Below the pieces are notes generated by a model. It had not been told where the DNA came from. It saw nothing but the letters and a program-made list of their open reading frames with translations, and searched no databases. Positions 26,801 through 35,431 of a stretch of DNA of 64,000 bases are shown piece after piece. Origin of the DNA: Clostridia bacterium (GTDB taxonomy: Bacteria > Bacillota > Clostridia > Acetivibrionales > JAFADI01); contig JAOAAU010000092.1 of NCBI GenBank assembly GCA_026418695.1, forward strand, positions 41,787 to 105,786. The letters run 5' to 3'. Numbering within the stretch: position 1 is the first letter of the stretch; each line of letters starts with the position of its first letter. The position numbers were made by a program, and so were the translations under genes.

Positions 26801-27562
26801 ATGCAAATGCTGAAAGTTGAAAATTTGGTAAAGAGCTTTGACGGGAAGGAAATACTTTCCGGAATATCTCTTGAAGTAAACAAAGGTGAAGTAGTAGCTG
26901 TCATAGGACCTTCGGGGTCAGGAAAAAGTACCCTGCTTCGCTGTATCAATCTATTGGAGCAGATTGACCAGGGGCGAATTACGGTGGAAGGAGATATCAT
27001 GGTTCACCGGGAAAAGGGCATGGGGGAAGCGGCAATTACAGAAGAAGCGGTTAAAAAAATACGGCTGAGATTAGGCCTGGTTTTTCAGAACTTTAATCTC
27101 TTCCCGCATTTCTCAGTTTTAAGAAATATAACGGAAGCGCCTATTCATGTTGCAGGGATGAATAGAAAGGAAGCAGAGAACATGGCGCTGGAACTGCTGG
27201 AAAAGATGGATTTGAAGGAAAAGGCAGAAGCGTATCCCTGCCAGCTTTCAGGAGGCCAATGCCAGCGCGTGGCTATTGCCAGAGCACTTGCCATGAAACC
27301 GGATATTCTTTTTTTTGACGAGCCGACATCCGCACTGGATCCGGAGCTTACAGTGGAAGTATTGAAAGTTATCAGGAAATTGGCGGCGGAGCATATGACC
27401 ATGGTTGTAGTGACCCATGAAATGAATTTTGCACGAGAGGTCGCAGACCGGGTGATCTTCATGGACAAAGGGCAGATTATCGAACAAGGCAGCCCCCAGG
27501 AGATTTTTTCAAACCCGTCCAATGAAAGAACAAGGACTTTCCTTGGAAATTTTAAGGATTAG
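26801..27562 (+). CDS. Amino-acid ABC transporter, ATP-binding protein (GlnQ type)
   Basis: Predicted 253 aa. Walker [11 protein letters not shown]-loop [10 protein letters not shown], signature [15 protein letters not shown], Walker [14 protein letters not shown], and switch His in VVTHEMNFA. The inserted [17 protein letters not shown] near residues 65-82 is a little longer than in the core GlnQ proteins. It energises uptake with the binding protein and permease just upstream. GGAGGA precedes the ATG. Confidence 0.95.
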   Translation: MQMLKVENLVKSFDGKEILSGISLEVNKGEVVAVIGPSGSGKSTLLRCINLLEQIDQGRITVEGDIMVHREKGMGEAAITEEAVKKIRLRLGLVFQNFNLFPHFSVLRNITEAPIHVAGMNRKEAENMALELLEKMDLKEKAEAYPCQLSGGQCQRVAIARALAMKPDILFFDEPTSALDPELTVEVLKVIRKLAAEHMTMVVVTHEMNFAREVADRVIFMDKGQIIEQGSPQEIFSNPSNERTRTFLGNFKD

Positions 27563-27649
27563 GATTAAAATAAGATATTTATCATTTCTATAAATGCGGT
27601 ATAATAGGATATCATTTAATGTGAGACCAATACCCGGGGAGGGATTCTA

Positions 27650-27724
27650 ATGACAAAATGCATGTGCAGCTGCTGCAGGAATCCAAAGGGAATTTTTGAC
27701 GATCAGGGTGCTGTTGAGAATTGA
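27650..27724 (+). pseudogene. Truncated copy of the Cys-rich protein gene at 28621
   Basis: A 24-codon ORF beginning MTKCMCSCCRNPKGIFDDQG and ending GAVEN-stop aligns with the first 24 residues of the 95-aa protein at 28621 (MSECICSSCRNLKGVLNDQG, then GAVENY...). Both have a GGAGGG-like ribosome site and a GGTATAAT promoter-like box 50-60 bp upstream, so the 5' region was duplicated too. Homology stops where the YqhQ-like gene begins (TTG 27721 overlaps the TGA). It may be a dead remnant or serve as a translated leader. Confidence 0.75.
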
Positions 27725-28557
27725 GCGGGATTTCAAGAATTGGCGGTTGTGCTTCCTATAATGGCATTATTTTTATAAATACGGATGCAGGAAAGGTCAT
27801 TCGAGGAATCAGACGGAGTGATGGAACTGTTTCCATTCAAGACTTGAAGGTATTCAGCCGTGTGCTGCGATTCTATCATTTACGGATCGAAAAGCAATTG
27901 GAGTGCATTCCTGTTTTGAGAGAATTGTTTAAGGTGGTTTTGATGCTGGGGATTGCACTCTTTTCTTCTTCTAAAGGAATTCTTGAGTATTTCTCTTTAA
28001 GGGGAAAATGGACTTTAAGAAAACCAGCTTTGCTGCTGGCAAGCATTTTGGGAATCTTCTTTTTTGTTTTTTCGGATTCGAATTTATATATGATTTTTTT
28101 TATTTTGATACCGCTGCTCTCACTCAAAGAAATTAACGACGCTCGCATGTTTCATGGGGCGGAGCATAAGATCATTCATATGGCAGAGGAATTATCGGAT
28201 TTATCAGAAGCCAATATTGAAACTGCCAGGGACTTTTCGCGAATCCATCCACGGTGCGGGACGAATTTAATGGTTGTCCTGATTCCATTAATTATTCTTT
28301 ATAGCATCGCAGAAGCTTATTTTTTGCCGATCGCAGGCGAGGGGACGGAAATCGCAATCAGCATACTGATAATGGTGGCCGGGCTGGAAGTCTTGAAGCT
28401 GCTTCAGAAAAGGAACATGAATTGGATACTGAAGGTTGGCGGTTTACTGCAAAAATACGGCACAACACGAGAACCCGAGGACGAGCAGCTGCAGCTGGCT
28501 CTCCAGACTTTGATCCTGTGCAGTGAGGAGCAAGGGTCTTGTGATAAAGATTTTTAA
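27721..28557 (+). CDS. YqhQ-like (DUF1385) membrane protein
   Basis: Predicted 278 aa, start TTG 27721 overlapping the stop of the truncated Cys-rich ORF, with no clear ribosome site of its own, so translation may depend on that ORF. The N-terminal GGCASYNGIIF...VIRGIRRSDGTV corresponds to the usual GGQAVIEGVMM...DG block. About four hydrophobic segments follow, with the family hallmark RMFHGAEHKIIH and RIHPRCGTNLMVV. Function of YqhQ proteins is unknown. The N-terminal motif departs from the family norm (Cys-Ala-Ser-Tyr instead of Gln-Ala-Val-Ile), so a specialised paralogue is possible. Confidence 0.8.
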   Translation: MSGISRIGGCASYNGIIFINTDAGKVIRGIRRSDGTVSIQDLKVFSRVLRFYHLRIEKQLECIPVLRELFKVVLMLGIALFSSSKGILEYFSLRGKWTLRKPALLLASILGIFFFVFSDSNLYMIFFILIPLLSLKEINDARMFHGAEHKIIHMAEELSDLSEANIETARDFSRIHPRCGTNLMVVLIPLIILYSIAEAYFLPIAGEGTEIAISILIMVAGLEVLKLLQKRNMNWILKVGGLLQKYGTTREPEDEQLQLALQTLILCSEEQGSCDKDF

Positions 28558-28620
28558 TGGGGTATAATAATTAAATCTTCAATAATTTTTATAGTAAAAC
28601 GCCGGAAGGAGGCTGTGTCA

Positions 28621-28908
28621 ATGAGTGAATGTATATGCAGCAGCTGCAGAAACCTGAAGGGGGTCTTAAATGATCAGGGGGCGGTTGAGAATTATGTGTG
28701 TGAATTCGGTTTTCCTTCAGATACCTGTGAGGACTGTGAAGAGAATGAGTGCGACCTGACCTGCAGCCAATATGTTTGTGATGAAGAAGAGGCAGCGCCT
28801 GTAATTGTAGCATGCTCCGGATGCGGTAAAGAACTGAAGCAGGTATGTGGAGATGGCGATGAAGGAGAAGTATATTGTTTTGATTGTTATTTAAGGAAAA
28901 ATATGTAG
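28621..28908 (+). CDS. Small Cys-rich, zinc-ribbon-like protein
   Basis: Predicted 95 aa, about 15 Cys residues. ATG 28621 has GGAGG 8 bp upstream. Cys pairs are CICSSC near the start, CEDCEENECDLTC in the middle and a C-terminal treble-clef-like CSGCGKELKQVC ... VYCFDC. Strongly acidic. It likely binds zinc or Fe-S; no family recognised beyond the C-terminal zinc ribbon. It is 15 bp before the XRE/S24 regulator, so the two probably form an operon. A truncated copy lies at 27650. Confidence 0.75.
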   Translation: MSECICSSCRNLKGVLNDQGAVENYVCEFGFPSDTCEDCEENECDLTCSQYVCDEEEAAPVIVACSGCGKELKQVCGDGDEGEVYCFDCYLRKNM

Positions 28909-28923
28909 GGTGGAGAGGTTGAT

Positions 28924-29592
28924 ATGAGCAGAATCGGGTCAGAGATCAACAGGTTGAGAACCGAGAAGGGAATTACCCAAAAACAGCTTGGAAAGCTTGT
29001 GGGGGTTTCGGAAGGATTTATCATAGAAGTGGAATCGGGTAGGAGAGTCGTTGGTGACAGCCTTTTAACGAGGATATATAAGGCATTGGGGCAGAATCTG
29101 GGGGACGAGAATACTTATACTGCAGATGACAAAATCGCAGATAAGGATATCCCGAAGAAGTCGGTAAAAGCAGCTCCAAAACCTGTAGTGGAGGTTTGGA
29201 GTGATGCGCTGGGGAGCATTTTGAAGGCGGTTCCGGTTTATGATTATAAAATGGATAAAGAACTCGAGATCAGGAAATTGCCGGTCATTGACAACAAGGT
29301 GGAAGGCCATGCAAAGGATAAGGTATTTTACCTGCGGATTGAAGATGAAGATATGTCCGGTTTCAGAATCGCAAAAGGAGATATGGCACTGGCCTATGCA
29401 GCCCAGGAAATCGAGAAGGATGCAATCTTCCTCATTGAGTATGACGGTAAAAGGGCGGTACGGCAGATTAAAAGGCTTGATGGAGATAAATTGCTGCTCG
29501 TCAGCAATAAAGGAAGCTTAATTACCGAAACAGTGACAACAAAGAGTATCAAAGTGCTGGCGAAACTCATCCGATTAGAAATAAAACTATAA
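28924..29592 (+). CDS. XRE-family regulator with LexA/S24-like C-terminal domain
   Basis: Predicted 222 aa. N-terminal helix-turn-helix (EINRLRTEKGITQKQLGKLVGVS), a flexible linker about 75-95, and a C-terminal S24/LexA-like beta domain: EDEDMSGFRIAKGDMALA with Ser where LexA has its catalytic Ser, and GKRAVRQIKRLDGDKLLLVSN. At the position of the catalytic Lys of LexA this protein has Arg, so self-cleavage is doubtful and the domain may only sense or dimerise. Downstream of the Cys-rich protein by 15 bp. Confidence 0.85.
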   Translation: MSRIGSEINRLRTEKGITQKQLGKLVGVSEGFIIEVESGRRVVGDSLLTRIYKALGQNLGDENTYTADDKIADKDIPKKSVKAAPKPVVEVWSDALGSILKAVPVYDYKMDKELEIRKLPVIDNKVEGHAKDKVFYLRIEDEDMSGFRIAKGDMALAYAAQEIEKDAIFLIEYDGKRAVRQIKRLDGDKLLLVSNKGSLITETVTTKSIKVLAKLIRLEIKL

Positions 29593-29604
29593 ACTGAGAT
29601 CAAT

Positions 29605-29683
29605 AAAACCCTCCAGTAGTTCACCTGTAATTCACGATGAGGTATAATCAGCATGAAAGGTGAGGTATGGGAGGGTTTTATCG
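29605..29683 (+). terminator. Long hairpin after the XRE/S24 gene, possible terminator
   Basis: AAAACCCTCC (29605-29614) pairs with GGAGGGTTTT (29670-29679) and an inner TTCACCT/AGGTGA pair supports one long hairpin. It ends in TTTT. A TATAAT (29643-29648) sits inside the loop, so a promoter role is not excluded. Confidence 0.5.
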
Positions 29684-29782
29684 TTTTTATGGAAAAATGA
29701 AAGTAAAAATGAAGCAGCAGGTTGTTTATGCGGGAATATACTCACTGCTTTGGGTGATAAGGATCGAAACTGAAGGCATGAT

Positions 29783-29812
29783 AAAAGTCAGACCATCAAG
29801 CCTGACTTTTAA
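29783..29812. terminator. Bidirectional terminator upstream of the convergent small gene
   Basis: AAAAGTCAG (29783-29791) pairs with CTGACTTTT (29802-29810) around a 10-nt loop. It can end transcripts from both directions. Confidence 0.75.
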
Positions 29813-29839
29813 AACATTTAAATCATCTGTACGAATATC

Positions 29840-30031
29840 TTAGTACCTGACTGATAGGATGGTATCTTTGAAAAGTACAGTTTGTTGTTCTTGGATTTCA
29901 TAAGCATTTTGACTGTTTTTATCATGGAACCATCTTACGATTTCATGAAGTTTTTCACCATTCACGTGGATGGTTTTTTCGTCACCGTTACTAAGTACAT
30001 AGGTTAACAAATTTTGTTTGTTGGATATCAT
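29840..30031 (-). CDS. Small unknown protein, 63 aa
   Basis: ATG at 30031 with AAGGGGG 8 bp upstream. The sequence (LSNGDEKTIHVNGEKLHEIVRWFHDKN) looks like a small mixed alpha/beta cytoplasmic protein without membrane segments or Cys motifs. No family recognised. A terminator follows on its 3' side, which supports a real gene. Confidence 0.6.
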   Translation of the reverse strand: MISNKQNLLTYVLSNGDEKTIHVNGEKLHEIVRWFHDKNSQNAYEIQEQQTVLFKDTILSVRY

Positions 30032-30451
30032 TCCGGCAACCCCCTTGAGAAATCTAAAATAATGTTTAAAGTATGAAAATTATTGTTGGTAATTTAATTA
30101 TAAAAGGAACCTTGGAATATCGCAATAATAGTCAAAATATTAACATATTTATTTATTTTTTCACATTCATTGTGAATTATCTCACAATATCTTTGAATAG
30201 CTTGCTGAATCTTCGAAAATGTTGTGGAGATTTTAACAAGCCATGATCTGGTTTATTAAGCAGGAAGAATTCTTGAGGGTATGGCTGTGGGCCGATGTTT
30301 ACTGTTACAGGAAGTGCGGGTTTATATCAGATGTTGTATGGGAATATTGACATTGGTATATTTATCATGTAATATGACATGAGAACATATGTTTGGGAAT
30401 GGTTGCATACTATACCAAAGTTTCAACCGTTTCTATTTTTCGGAGGTACAT
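30032..30451. other. 420-bp divergent region upstream of the ABC-2 exporter operon
   Basis: A-T-rich, no gene recognised. Its right end holds the exporter promoter and dyad at 30347-30382 and the CGGAGG ribosome site at 30440-30446. Confidence 0.45.
30347..30382 (+). promoter_or_regulatory. Exporter promoter with dyad (operator candidate) over the -10 box
   Basis: TTGACA (30347-30352), 17-bp spacer, TAATAT (30370-30375). A perfect inverted repeat TCATGT-AATATG-ACATGA (30365-30382) covers the -10 box, placed where a repressor would block polymerase. Confidence 0.65.
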
Positions 30452-31387
30452 ATGAGCGATAAAGCGATTATTATTAAAAACCTGAACAAATCCTTTGGGG
30501 ATTTCAAGGCAGTGGATGACCTTGAATTTCAGGTAGAAAAGACGGAATGTTTTGGTCTGCTCGGACCAAATGGAGCCGGGAAAACCACTACGATGAAAAT
30601 CATTTACGGGAAGTCCGAGCATGATGAGAATAGGGAGACCATCGTAGATGTTTTCGGACATAACCCCAAAAAGCAGTCCCTGGTCATTAAATCCTTCTCT
30701 GGTATCGTGCCTCAACAGGACAACCTCGATACCGAATTGAATGTTACAGAAAACCTGAATATCTACTCAAAGTTTTATGGTATCCCTCCAAGAGAAGCTA
30801 AAAAGAGAATTGATGAACTGCTTTCTTTCATGGAACTGCAGGAAAAGGCCAAGTCCAATGTACGGGAGCTGTCCGGGGGCATGCAGAGAAGGTTGACCAT
30901 CGCCAGGGCGCTGATCAATAAGCCAAAGCTGCTGATCCTCGATGAACCGACTACAGGGCTTGACCCCCAGGTGCGGCACCTGATCTGGAACAAGCTGCGT
31001 GATCTGAAGGAGATGGGAGTCACCATCCTTTTGACAACGCATTATATGGAAGAAGCTTTTCAGATTTGTGACAGAATTATTATCATGGACAAAGGAAAGA
31101 AAATGCTCGAAGGCAAGCCTAGAGAACTGCTTTCAACCAACCTTGAGAAACACGTAATGGAACTTTACGGTGTAAGCAAGGATGGGAGTGACAGCACCAA
31201 AGCATTGGATGCTGCAGGTATACGTTATGAATTCCACAAGGACACTTTGTTTGCATACAGCAATGATTCCGAGAAACTGGCTCAAATTGGAGAGATGCTG
31301 AAAGAGAGCGAATACTATATCCGGCATTCTAATCTTGAGGATCTATTCTTAAAGGTGACAGGGAGGAGTTTGAATGAATTACAATAA
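30452..31387 (+). CDS. ABC-2 type exporter, ATP-binding protein (NodI/DrrA-like)
   Basis: Predicted 311 aa from ATG 30452, GGAGG 6 bp upstream. Walker A GPNGAGKTTTMK, signature ELSGGMQRRLTIARAL, Walker B LLILDEPTTGLDP, switch His in TTHYMEEA. The C-terminal extension of about 80 residues is that of the DrrA/NodI class (YGVSK..., YYIRHSNLEDLFLKVTGR). Overlaps the permease gene by 14 bp, so the two are translationally coupled. Exported substrate unknown. Confidence 0.93.
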   Translation: MSDKAIIIKNLNKSFGDFKAVDDLEFQVEKTECFGLLGPNGAGKTTTMKIIYGKSEHDENRETIVDVFGHNPKKQSLVIKSFSGIVPQQDNLDTELNVTENLNIYSKFYGIPPREAKKRIDELLSFMELQEKAKSNVRELSGGMQRRLTIARALINKPKLLILDEPTTGLDPQVRHLIWNKLRDLKEMGVTILLTTHYMEEAFQICDRIIIMDKGKKMLEGKPRELLSTNLEKHVMELYGVSKDGSDSTKALDAAGIRYEFHKDTLFAYSNDSEKLAQIGEMLKESEYYIRHSNLEDLFLKVTGRSLNELQ

Positions 31388-32165
31388 CAATTATAAGGTA
31401 CCTGCATTCCTGCAGAGAATATTGAGTGTATGGTACAGACATGTGAAGGTCTACTGCTCCAGCTTTTTCAGCAATGCCCTGCCGCCGTTTCTGGAACCAT
31501 TGATCATGCTTGCCGGCTTGGGAATCGGATTGGGGAAATTTGTTCCCGACATGGGGAATATGAGCTTTGTTCTATTCCTGGCCAGCGGCTTGATTGTGAC
31601 GAGCGCCATGTTTACTGCTGCTTATGAATGTACTTTTGGGACATTTATAAGGTTGGAGTTCGATAAGATTTATGATGGCATGCTCGGCGCACCATTGTCC
31701 GTCAATGACTTGATCTATGGGGAGATCCTGTTTGCAGGTTCCAAAGGATTTTTCTTTTCTCTTGCAGTGTTGATTGTTGTATGGGTGGCTGGAATCGTTA
31801 CTTATCCTTTAAGTGTGTTTGCGACGTTGATTGGATTTATTACCGGAATTATGTTTGCGACAGTATCCATGTTCATCACTTCCATTGTGAAAAACATCAA
31901 CCATTTTAACTTTTATTTCAGCGGGCTGCTTTCACCGATGTTTTTCTTCTCCGGAGTAGTATTCCCTGTTGAGAATCTTCCAAAGGGCTTACTTTTTATT
32001 GCTGAGATTGTGCCGCTGACCCATGTTGTCCGACTGGCTCGCGCATTTTGTGTTCCGGGAGGATTGAACTACGGGCTGTTGCTGGATCTGCTGTATTGCG
32101 CGGTATTTGTTTTAATCACTGGCTGGCTGGCAGTGAGGGGCATCAAGAAAAGGATGATTGTTTAG
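31374..32165 (+). CDS. ABC-2 type exporter, permease (NodJ-like)
   Basis: Predicted 263 aa with six membrane segments, the first following an amphipathic N-terminal region. ABC-2 features: LVVFSA-type segment FLASGLIVTSAMFTAAYEC, and SPMFFFSGVVFPVENLP before the last helices, the classic ABC-2 signature. It forms the channel for the ATPase encoded upstream. Overlap of 14 bp with that gene. A terminator follows at 32263. Confidence 0.92.
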   Translation: MNYNNNYKVPAFLQRILSVWYRHVKVYCSSFFSNALPPFLEPLIMLAGLGIGLGKFVPDMGNMSFVLFLASGLIVTSAMFTAAYECTFGTFIRLEFDKIYDGMLGAPLSVNDLIYGEILFAGSKGFFFSLAVLIVVWVAGIVTYPLSVFATLIGFITGIMFATVSMFITSIVKNINHFNFYFSGLLSPMFFFSGVVFPVENLPKGLLFIAEIVPLTHVVRLARAFCVPGGLNYGLLLDLLYCAVFVLITGWLAVRGIKKRMIV

Positions 32166-32262
32166 TATTCCTAAAAAATAAGGAAAGACGCATTGAAGAA
32201 TAGGTTGGGTGAGATCGGAAGTCCGATTGTTTATGATGAGGAATAATTGATTTCTGATTCAG

Positions 32263-32301
32263 AAAGGTTTCAAGCTTCATTGACAGCTTGAGACCTTTTG
32301 T
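32263..32301 (+). terminator. Intrinsic terminator after the ABC-2 exporter operon
   Basis: AAAGGTTTCAAGCT (32263-32276) pairs with AGCTTGAGACCTTT (32284-32297), one wobble, then TGTAATTT. Confidence 0.8.
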
Positions 32302-32425
32302 AATTTATTGAACATTATGGTATTATAAATAATGCAAAAAATCCATTGAGTTACTTAGATATCCAGGCGGACAATATTCAACTGCTGCTGAAGGAATAAT
32401 ACTGACTTTGTGAGGCTGCTGTTCA

Positions 32426-33391
32426 ATGAATCATGTTTTTGTATTGATACACTTTATTGCATTCTCTACCGGGATTGGCTTGATCACACTGGCGAATTTC
32501 CTGGTTCCCAAACTTGAAAAAAGGGTTTTGAAGCTGATTATCCGGGGAGACCTGTACTATACAATGCTCCTTCTCTTTGACACCCTGGACATATATTTGA
32601 GGAAAAATGTGCCCGGCCACCCTGAACTATTGCGTTCCTTTATTTATCTTGGACAATTCCTTGCGGGCATCGGGGGACTTTATTTTTTAACTGTAATTGT
32701 TTTTGATATCCTCAAAAAGCAGTTCAAAGAAAAGATTAAGGTTTTATTTTGGTTAGCAGCAGGTTTATGCTTGCTGATTACTTCAGGATTATATCTGTAT
32801 CACGATTCGATTCGATGGGGGCTGAAAGCTTCTCATGTTGCGTCTTTATTTCCTTTTATGGTATTTTCCTTTAATTTGATTTGCTTGTGGATCAACAGGA
32901 AACAGGTGGATAATTCAATTAAGCCTCTTATTTATAGCAGTATAGCAATTATTCTTATCCTTTCTCCTTTGAAAATGCTTACAAACATGTCGGATAATTT
33001 GCCCTTGTTTATTTATAAGATCCCTTACACTCCATTGATGTATTTTCTGCTGAATGCAGTCGGGATTGCTTTTCTAAAAGGATATAAAGCGGAAGGACCC
33101 GATTCCCAAAATGATTATGAGCGCACAAAAGCAGAAGCAGCAGATCCCTATGAGGTACTCTGCAAAAAATATGGAGTCACTGAAAGGGAGCTCGAAATTG
33201 TACGATATATTGTCAGCGGATATGGAAATCCCGAAATCAGCAGCAAATTATTTATTTCACAAAATACGGTTAAAAACCATGTCTATAATATTTATAGAAA
33301 AATAGGCATTAAAAATCGCTTTGAATTGATAAGTCTCCTTTCACAGGTCCAAAATCCACAGGAAAAGGGCATGGGCGTCGAGAGGCACTAA
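32426..33391 (+). CDS. Membrane-bound LuxR-type transcriptional regulator
   Basis: Predicted 321 aa. Residues 1 to about 225 contain six or seven hydrophobic helices; residues about 245-310 are a LuxR/GerE helix-turn-helix (YGVTERELEIVRYIVSG, then SSKLFISQNTVKNHVYNIYRKIGIKNR). A linker rich in charged residues joins them. Such a layout is a one-component system in which a membrane sensor directly carries the DNA-binding domain. No ribosome site stands out before ATG 32426. Signal and targets unknown; it follows the exporter operon but has its own leader. Confidence 0.82.
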   Translation: MNHVFVLIHFIAFSTGIGLITLANFLVPKLEKRVLKLIIRGDLYYTMLLLFDTLDIYLRKNVPGHPELLRSFIYLGQFLAGIGGLYFLTVIVFDILKKQFKEKIKVLFWLAAGLCLLITSGLYLYHDSIRWGLKASHVASLFPFMVFSFNLICLWINRKQVDNSIKPLIYSSIAIILILSPLKMLTNMSDNLPLFIYKIPYTPLMYFLLNAVGIAFLKGYKAEGPDSQNDYERTKAEAADPYEVLCKKYGVTERELEIVRYIVSGYGNPEISSKLFISQNTVKNHVYNIYRKIGIKNRFELISLLSQVQNPQEKGMGVERH

Positions 33392-33557
33392 AATCAACAT
33401 CTCACGGGGACGATAGTACTCCTTTCCTATTGTGTTTTTCACTTCTAATACATAAAAATAGTGACGTTTCACTATTGTGATTTCATGAAGGCCGTTCCAT
33501 ACTCAAATGTGTAAAGCAATGCTGCAGCCGCATTTGAATAAAGGAGGTCTTGATAAA

Positions 33558-35381
33558 GTGTTCAAGAATAAAGTAAAAAAAATAATAATTTCATTATTAC
33601 TTATCGTATTAGGTGCAGGTACAATTTTGGGTTACAAGTTCATGTGGGGTAGGCCCTTTAGTTTGGATCAGTTATATACAAGGACGTTTGTGAAAGTAAT
33701 GATGAATGATCCGGAAACTTTGACGATGTTGGGATTGTTTGATAATTCCATACTCGATTTTTACAGTGACGATCTGACGGATAATAGTCCGGAGAGCCGG
33801 AAAAAGCCTTATCAGATTTATAAGAAGGATCTGGAAATACTCAAATCTGCGGATACAAAGGGGCTTGGTCATCAAGAGAGACTTTCTTATGATATTTTTC
33901 AATGGTTTCTTCAAAATGAGGTGGACGGAGAAAAATTCATGTACCACAACTATCCCGTCAATCAATATGAAGGGATTCAAAATCAGCTGCCTGAACTGCT
34001 GATATCCACACAAACCGTTAAGGGAAAGAAAAGCGCAGAGAACTATATTGAGAGGCTCTCAAAGTTCAACTCAAAGTTTGATGGAGTGATCGAGGGGCTC
34101 AAATTGAGAGAAGAAAAAGGGATTATTCCACCCAAATTTGTTCTGGAAAAGGCCTTGAAAGAAATGAAATCATTTATCGCATCGACTCCGGAAAACAATC
34201 CGCTGATCACCACATTCCGTGAAAAATTGAAGGAGGCTCAAAGCCTGGAAGATTCAGAAAAAACGGATCTGTGCAAAAAGGCGGAAACTCAAATTGTTAA
34301 GAGCGTTTACCCGGCCTATGGAAAACTGATCACTTACATTGAGACTCTTCTTCCCAAAGCAAACAATGATGACGGCGTATGGAAGCTACAGGACGGAGAA
34401 GCTTATTATGCTTACAAGATGAGAGCATACACTACAACAAACTTCACTCCGGAGCAAGTGCACCAAATCGGGATTAATGAAGTTGCACGAATCGAAAGAG
34501 AAATGCGGGAAACCATCCGGCAGTTGGGACAAAAGGATATAGCTCCCGGAGAATTCATGAAAAATCTTTCTTTGGATAGCCGGTTTAAATACTCTAATGA
34601 CGAAGCCGGAAAAGCAGCAGTTTTAAAAGATTACGAAACTGCCATTGCGGAGCTGGATAAAAATACTGCGAAGTGCTTCGAGTTGAGACCGCAGGCGAAG
34701 CTGGAAGTTCGACCTGTGCCTGCATTTAAACAGGAGACAGCGCCTCAGGCCTACCTTTTCCATGGTTCACCGGATGGATCCAAGCCCAGCATTCTTCAGA
34801 TCAATGTCGGTAAAATGGAGGATATGACGAAGTATAGCGTCAAACCTTTAGCCGCACACGAGAGTATACCGGGACACCATATGCAGAGAATGCTTCAAAA
34901 ACAGCTAAAGGGGGTTCCGATATTCAGGAAAGCAGTCCCGTATACAGCATTTGCCGAGGGATGGGCCATGTATGCAGAGAAACTTGCATGGGAGAATGAT
35001 CCAAAGAAGGATCCGTATGAAAATCTGGCAAGACTGCAGTCGGAAATGTGGCGTGCTGCCAGACTGGTTGTGGATACCGGCATTCACTACAAAAAATGGA
35101 CCCGGGAAAAGGCCATAGCGTATATGGTGGAAAAGACCGGCATGCCGGAAAGCATAGTGACCATCGAAGTAGAACGTTATATTGTAGATCCGGGGCAGGC
35201 TTGTGCATATAAAATCGGAATGATGAAATTCCTGGAGCTTAGAGAGAAAGCAAAAAAGGAGCTGGGCGACCGGTTTGATATCCGGGAATTTCATAACACT
35301 GTGCTGAAAGATGGAGCAATGCCCCTTGAGATTCTTGAGCAGCAGGTGAACGGGTATATTCAAAAGAATAAAGAACAATAA
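33558..35381 (+). CDS. DUF885-family protein, probable membrane-anchored metallopeptidase
   Basis: Predicted 607 aa from GTG 33558, chosen for AAGGAGG 10 bp upstream; the frame opens at 33507. N-terminal hydrophobic helix (KKIIISLLLIVLGAGTILGY) acts as signal or anchor. The DUF885 domain fills the rest, with the zinc-peptidase-like motif HESIPGHHMQ (about residues 434-443) and an EGWAMYAEKL segment downstream that may supply the third ligand. Family members are thought to be peptidases, but characterised examples are few. Stands alone and is followed by a bidirectional terminator. Confidence 0.85.
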   Translation: MFKNKVKKIIISLLLIVLGAGTILGYKFMWGRPFSLDQLYTRTFVKVMMNDPETLTMLGLFDNSILDFYSDDLTDNSPESRKKPYQIYKKDLEILKSADTKGLGHQERLSYDIFQWFLQNEVDGEKFMYHNYPVNQYEGIQNQLPELLISTQTVKGKKSAENYIERLSKFNSKFDGVIEGLKLREEKGIIPPKFVLEKALKEMKSFIASTPENNPLITTFREKLKEAQSLEDSEKTDLCKKAETQIVKSVYPAYGKLITYIETLLPKANNDDGVWKLQDGEAYYAYKMRAYTTTNFTPEQVHQIGINEVARIEREMRETIRQLGQKDIAPGEFMKNLSLDSRFKYSNDEAGKAAVLKDYETAIAELDKNTAKCFELRPQAKLEVRPVPAFKQETAPQAYLFHGSPDGSKPSILQINVGKMEDMTKYSVKPLAAHESIPGHHMQRMLQKQLKGVPIFRKAVPYTAFAEGWAMYAEKLAWENDPKKDPYENLARLQSEMWRAARLVVDTGIHYKKWTREKAIAYMVEKTGMPESIVTIEVERYIVDPGQACAYKIGMMKFLELREKAKKELGDRFDIREFHNTVLKDGAMPLEILEQQVNGYIQKNKEQ

Positions 35382-35385
35382 AGGA

Positions 35386-35424
35386 AAAGGGCTGCCTGAT
35401 AAGGAAAGTACTCGGCAGCCCTTT
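35386..35424. terminator. Bidirectional terminator
   Basis: AAAGGGCTGCC (35386-35396) pairs with GGCAGCCCTTT (35414-35424) around a 17-nt loop, between two convergent genes. Confidence 0.85.
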
Positions 35425-35431
35425 AGTTCAT

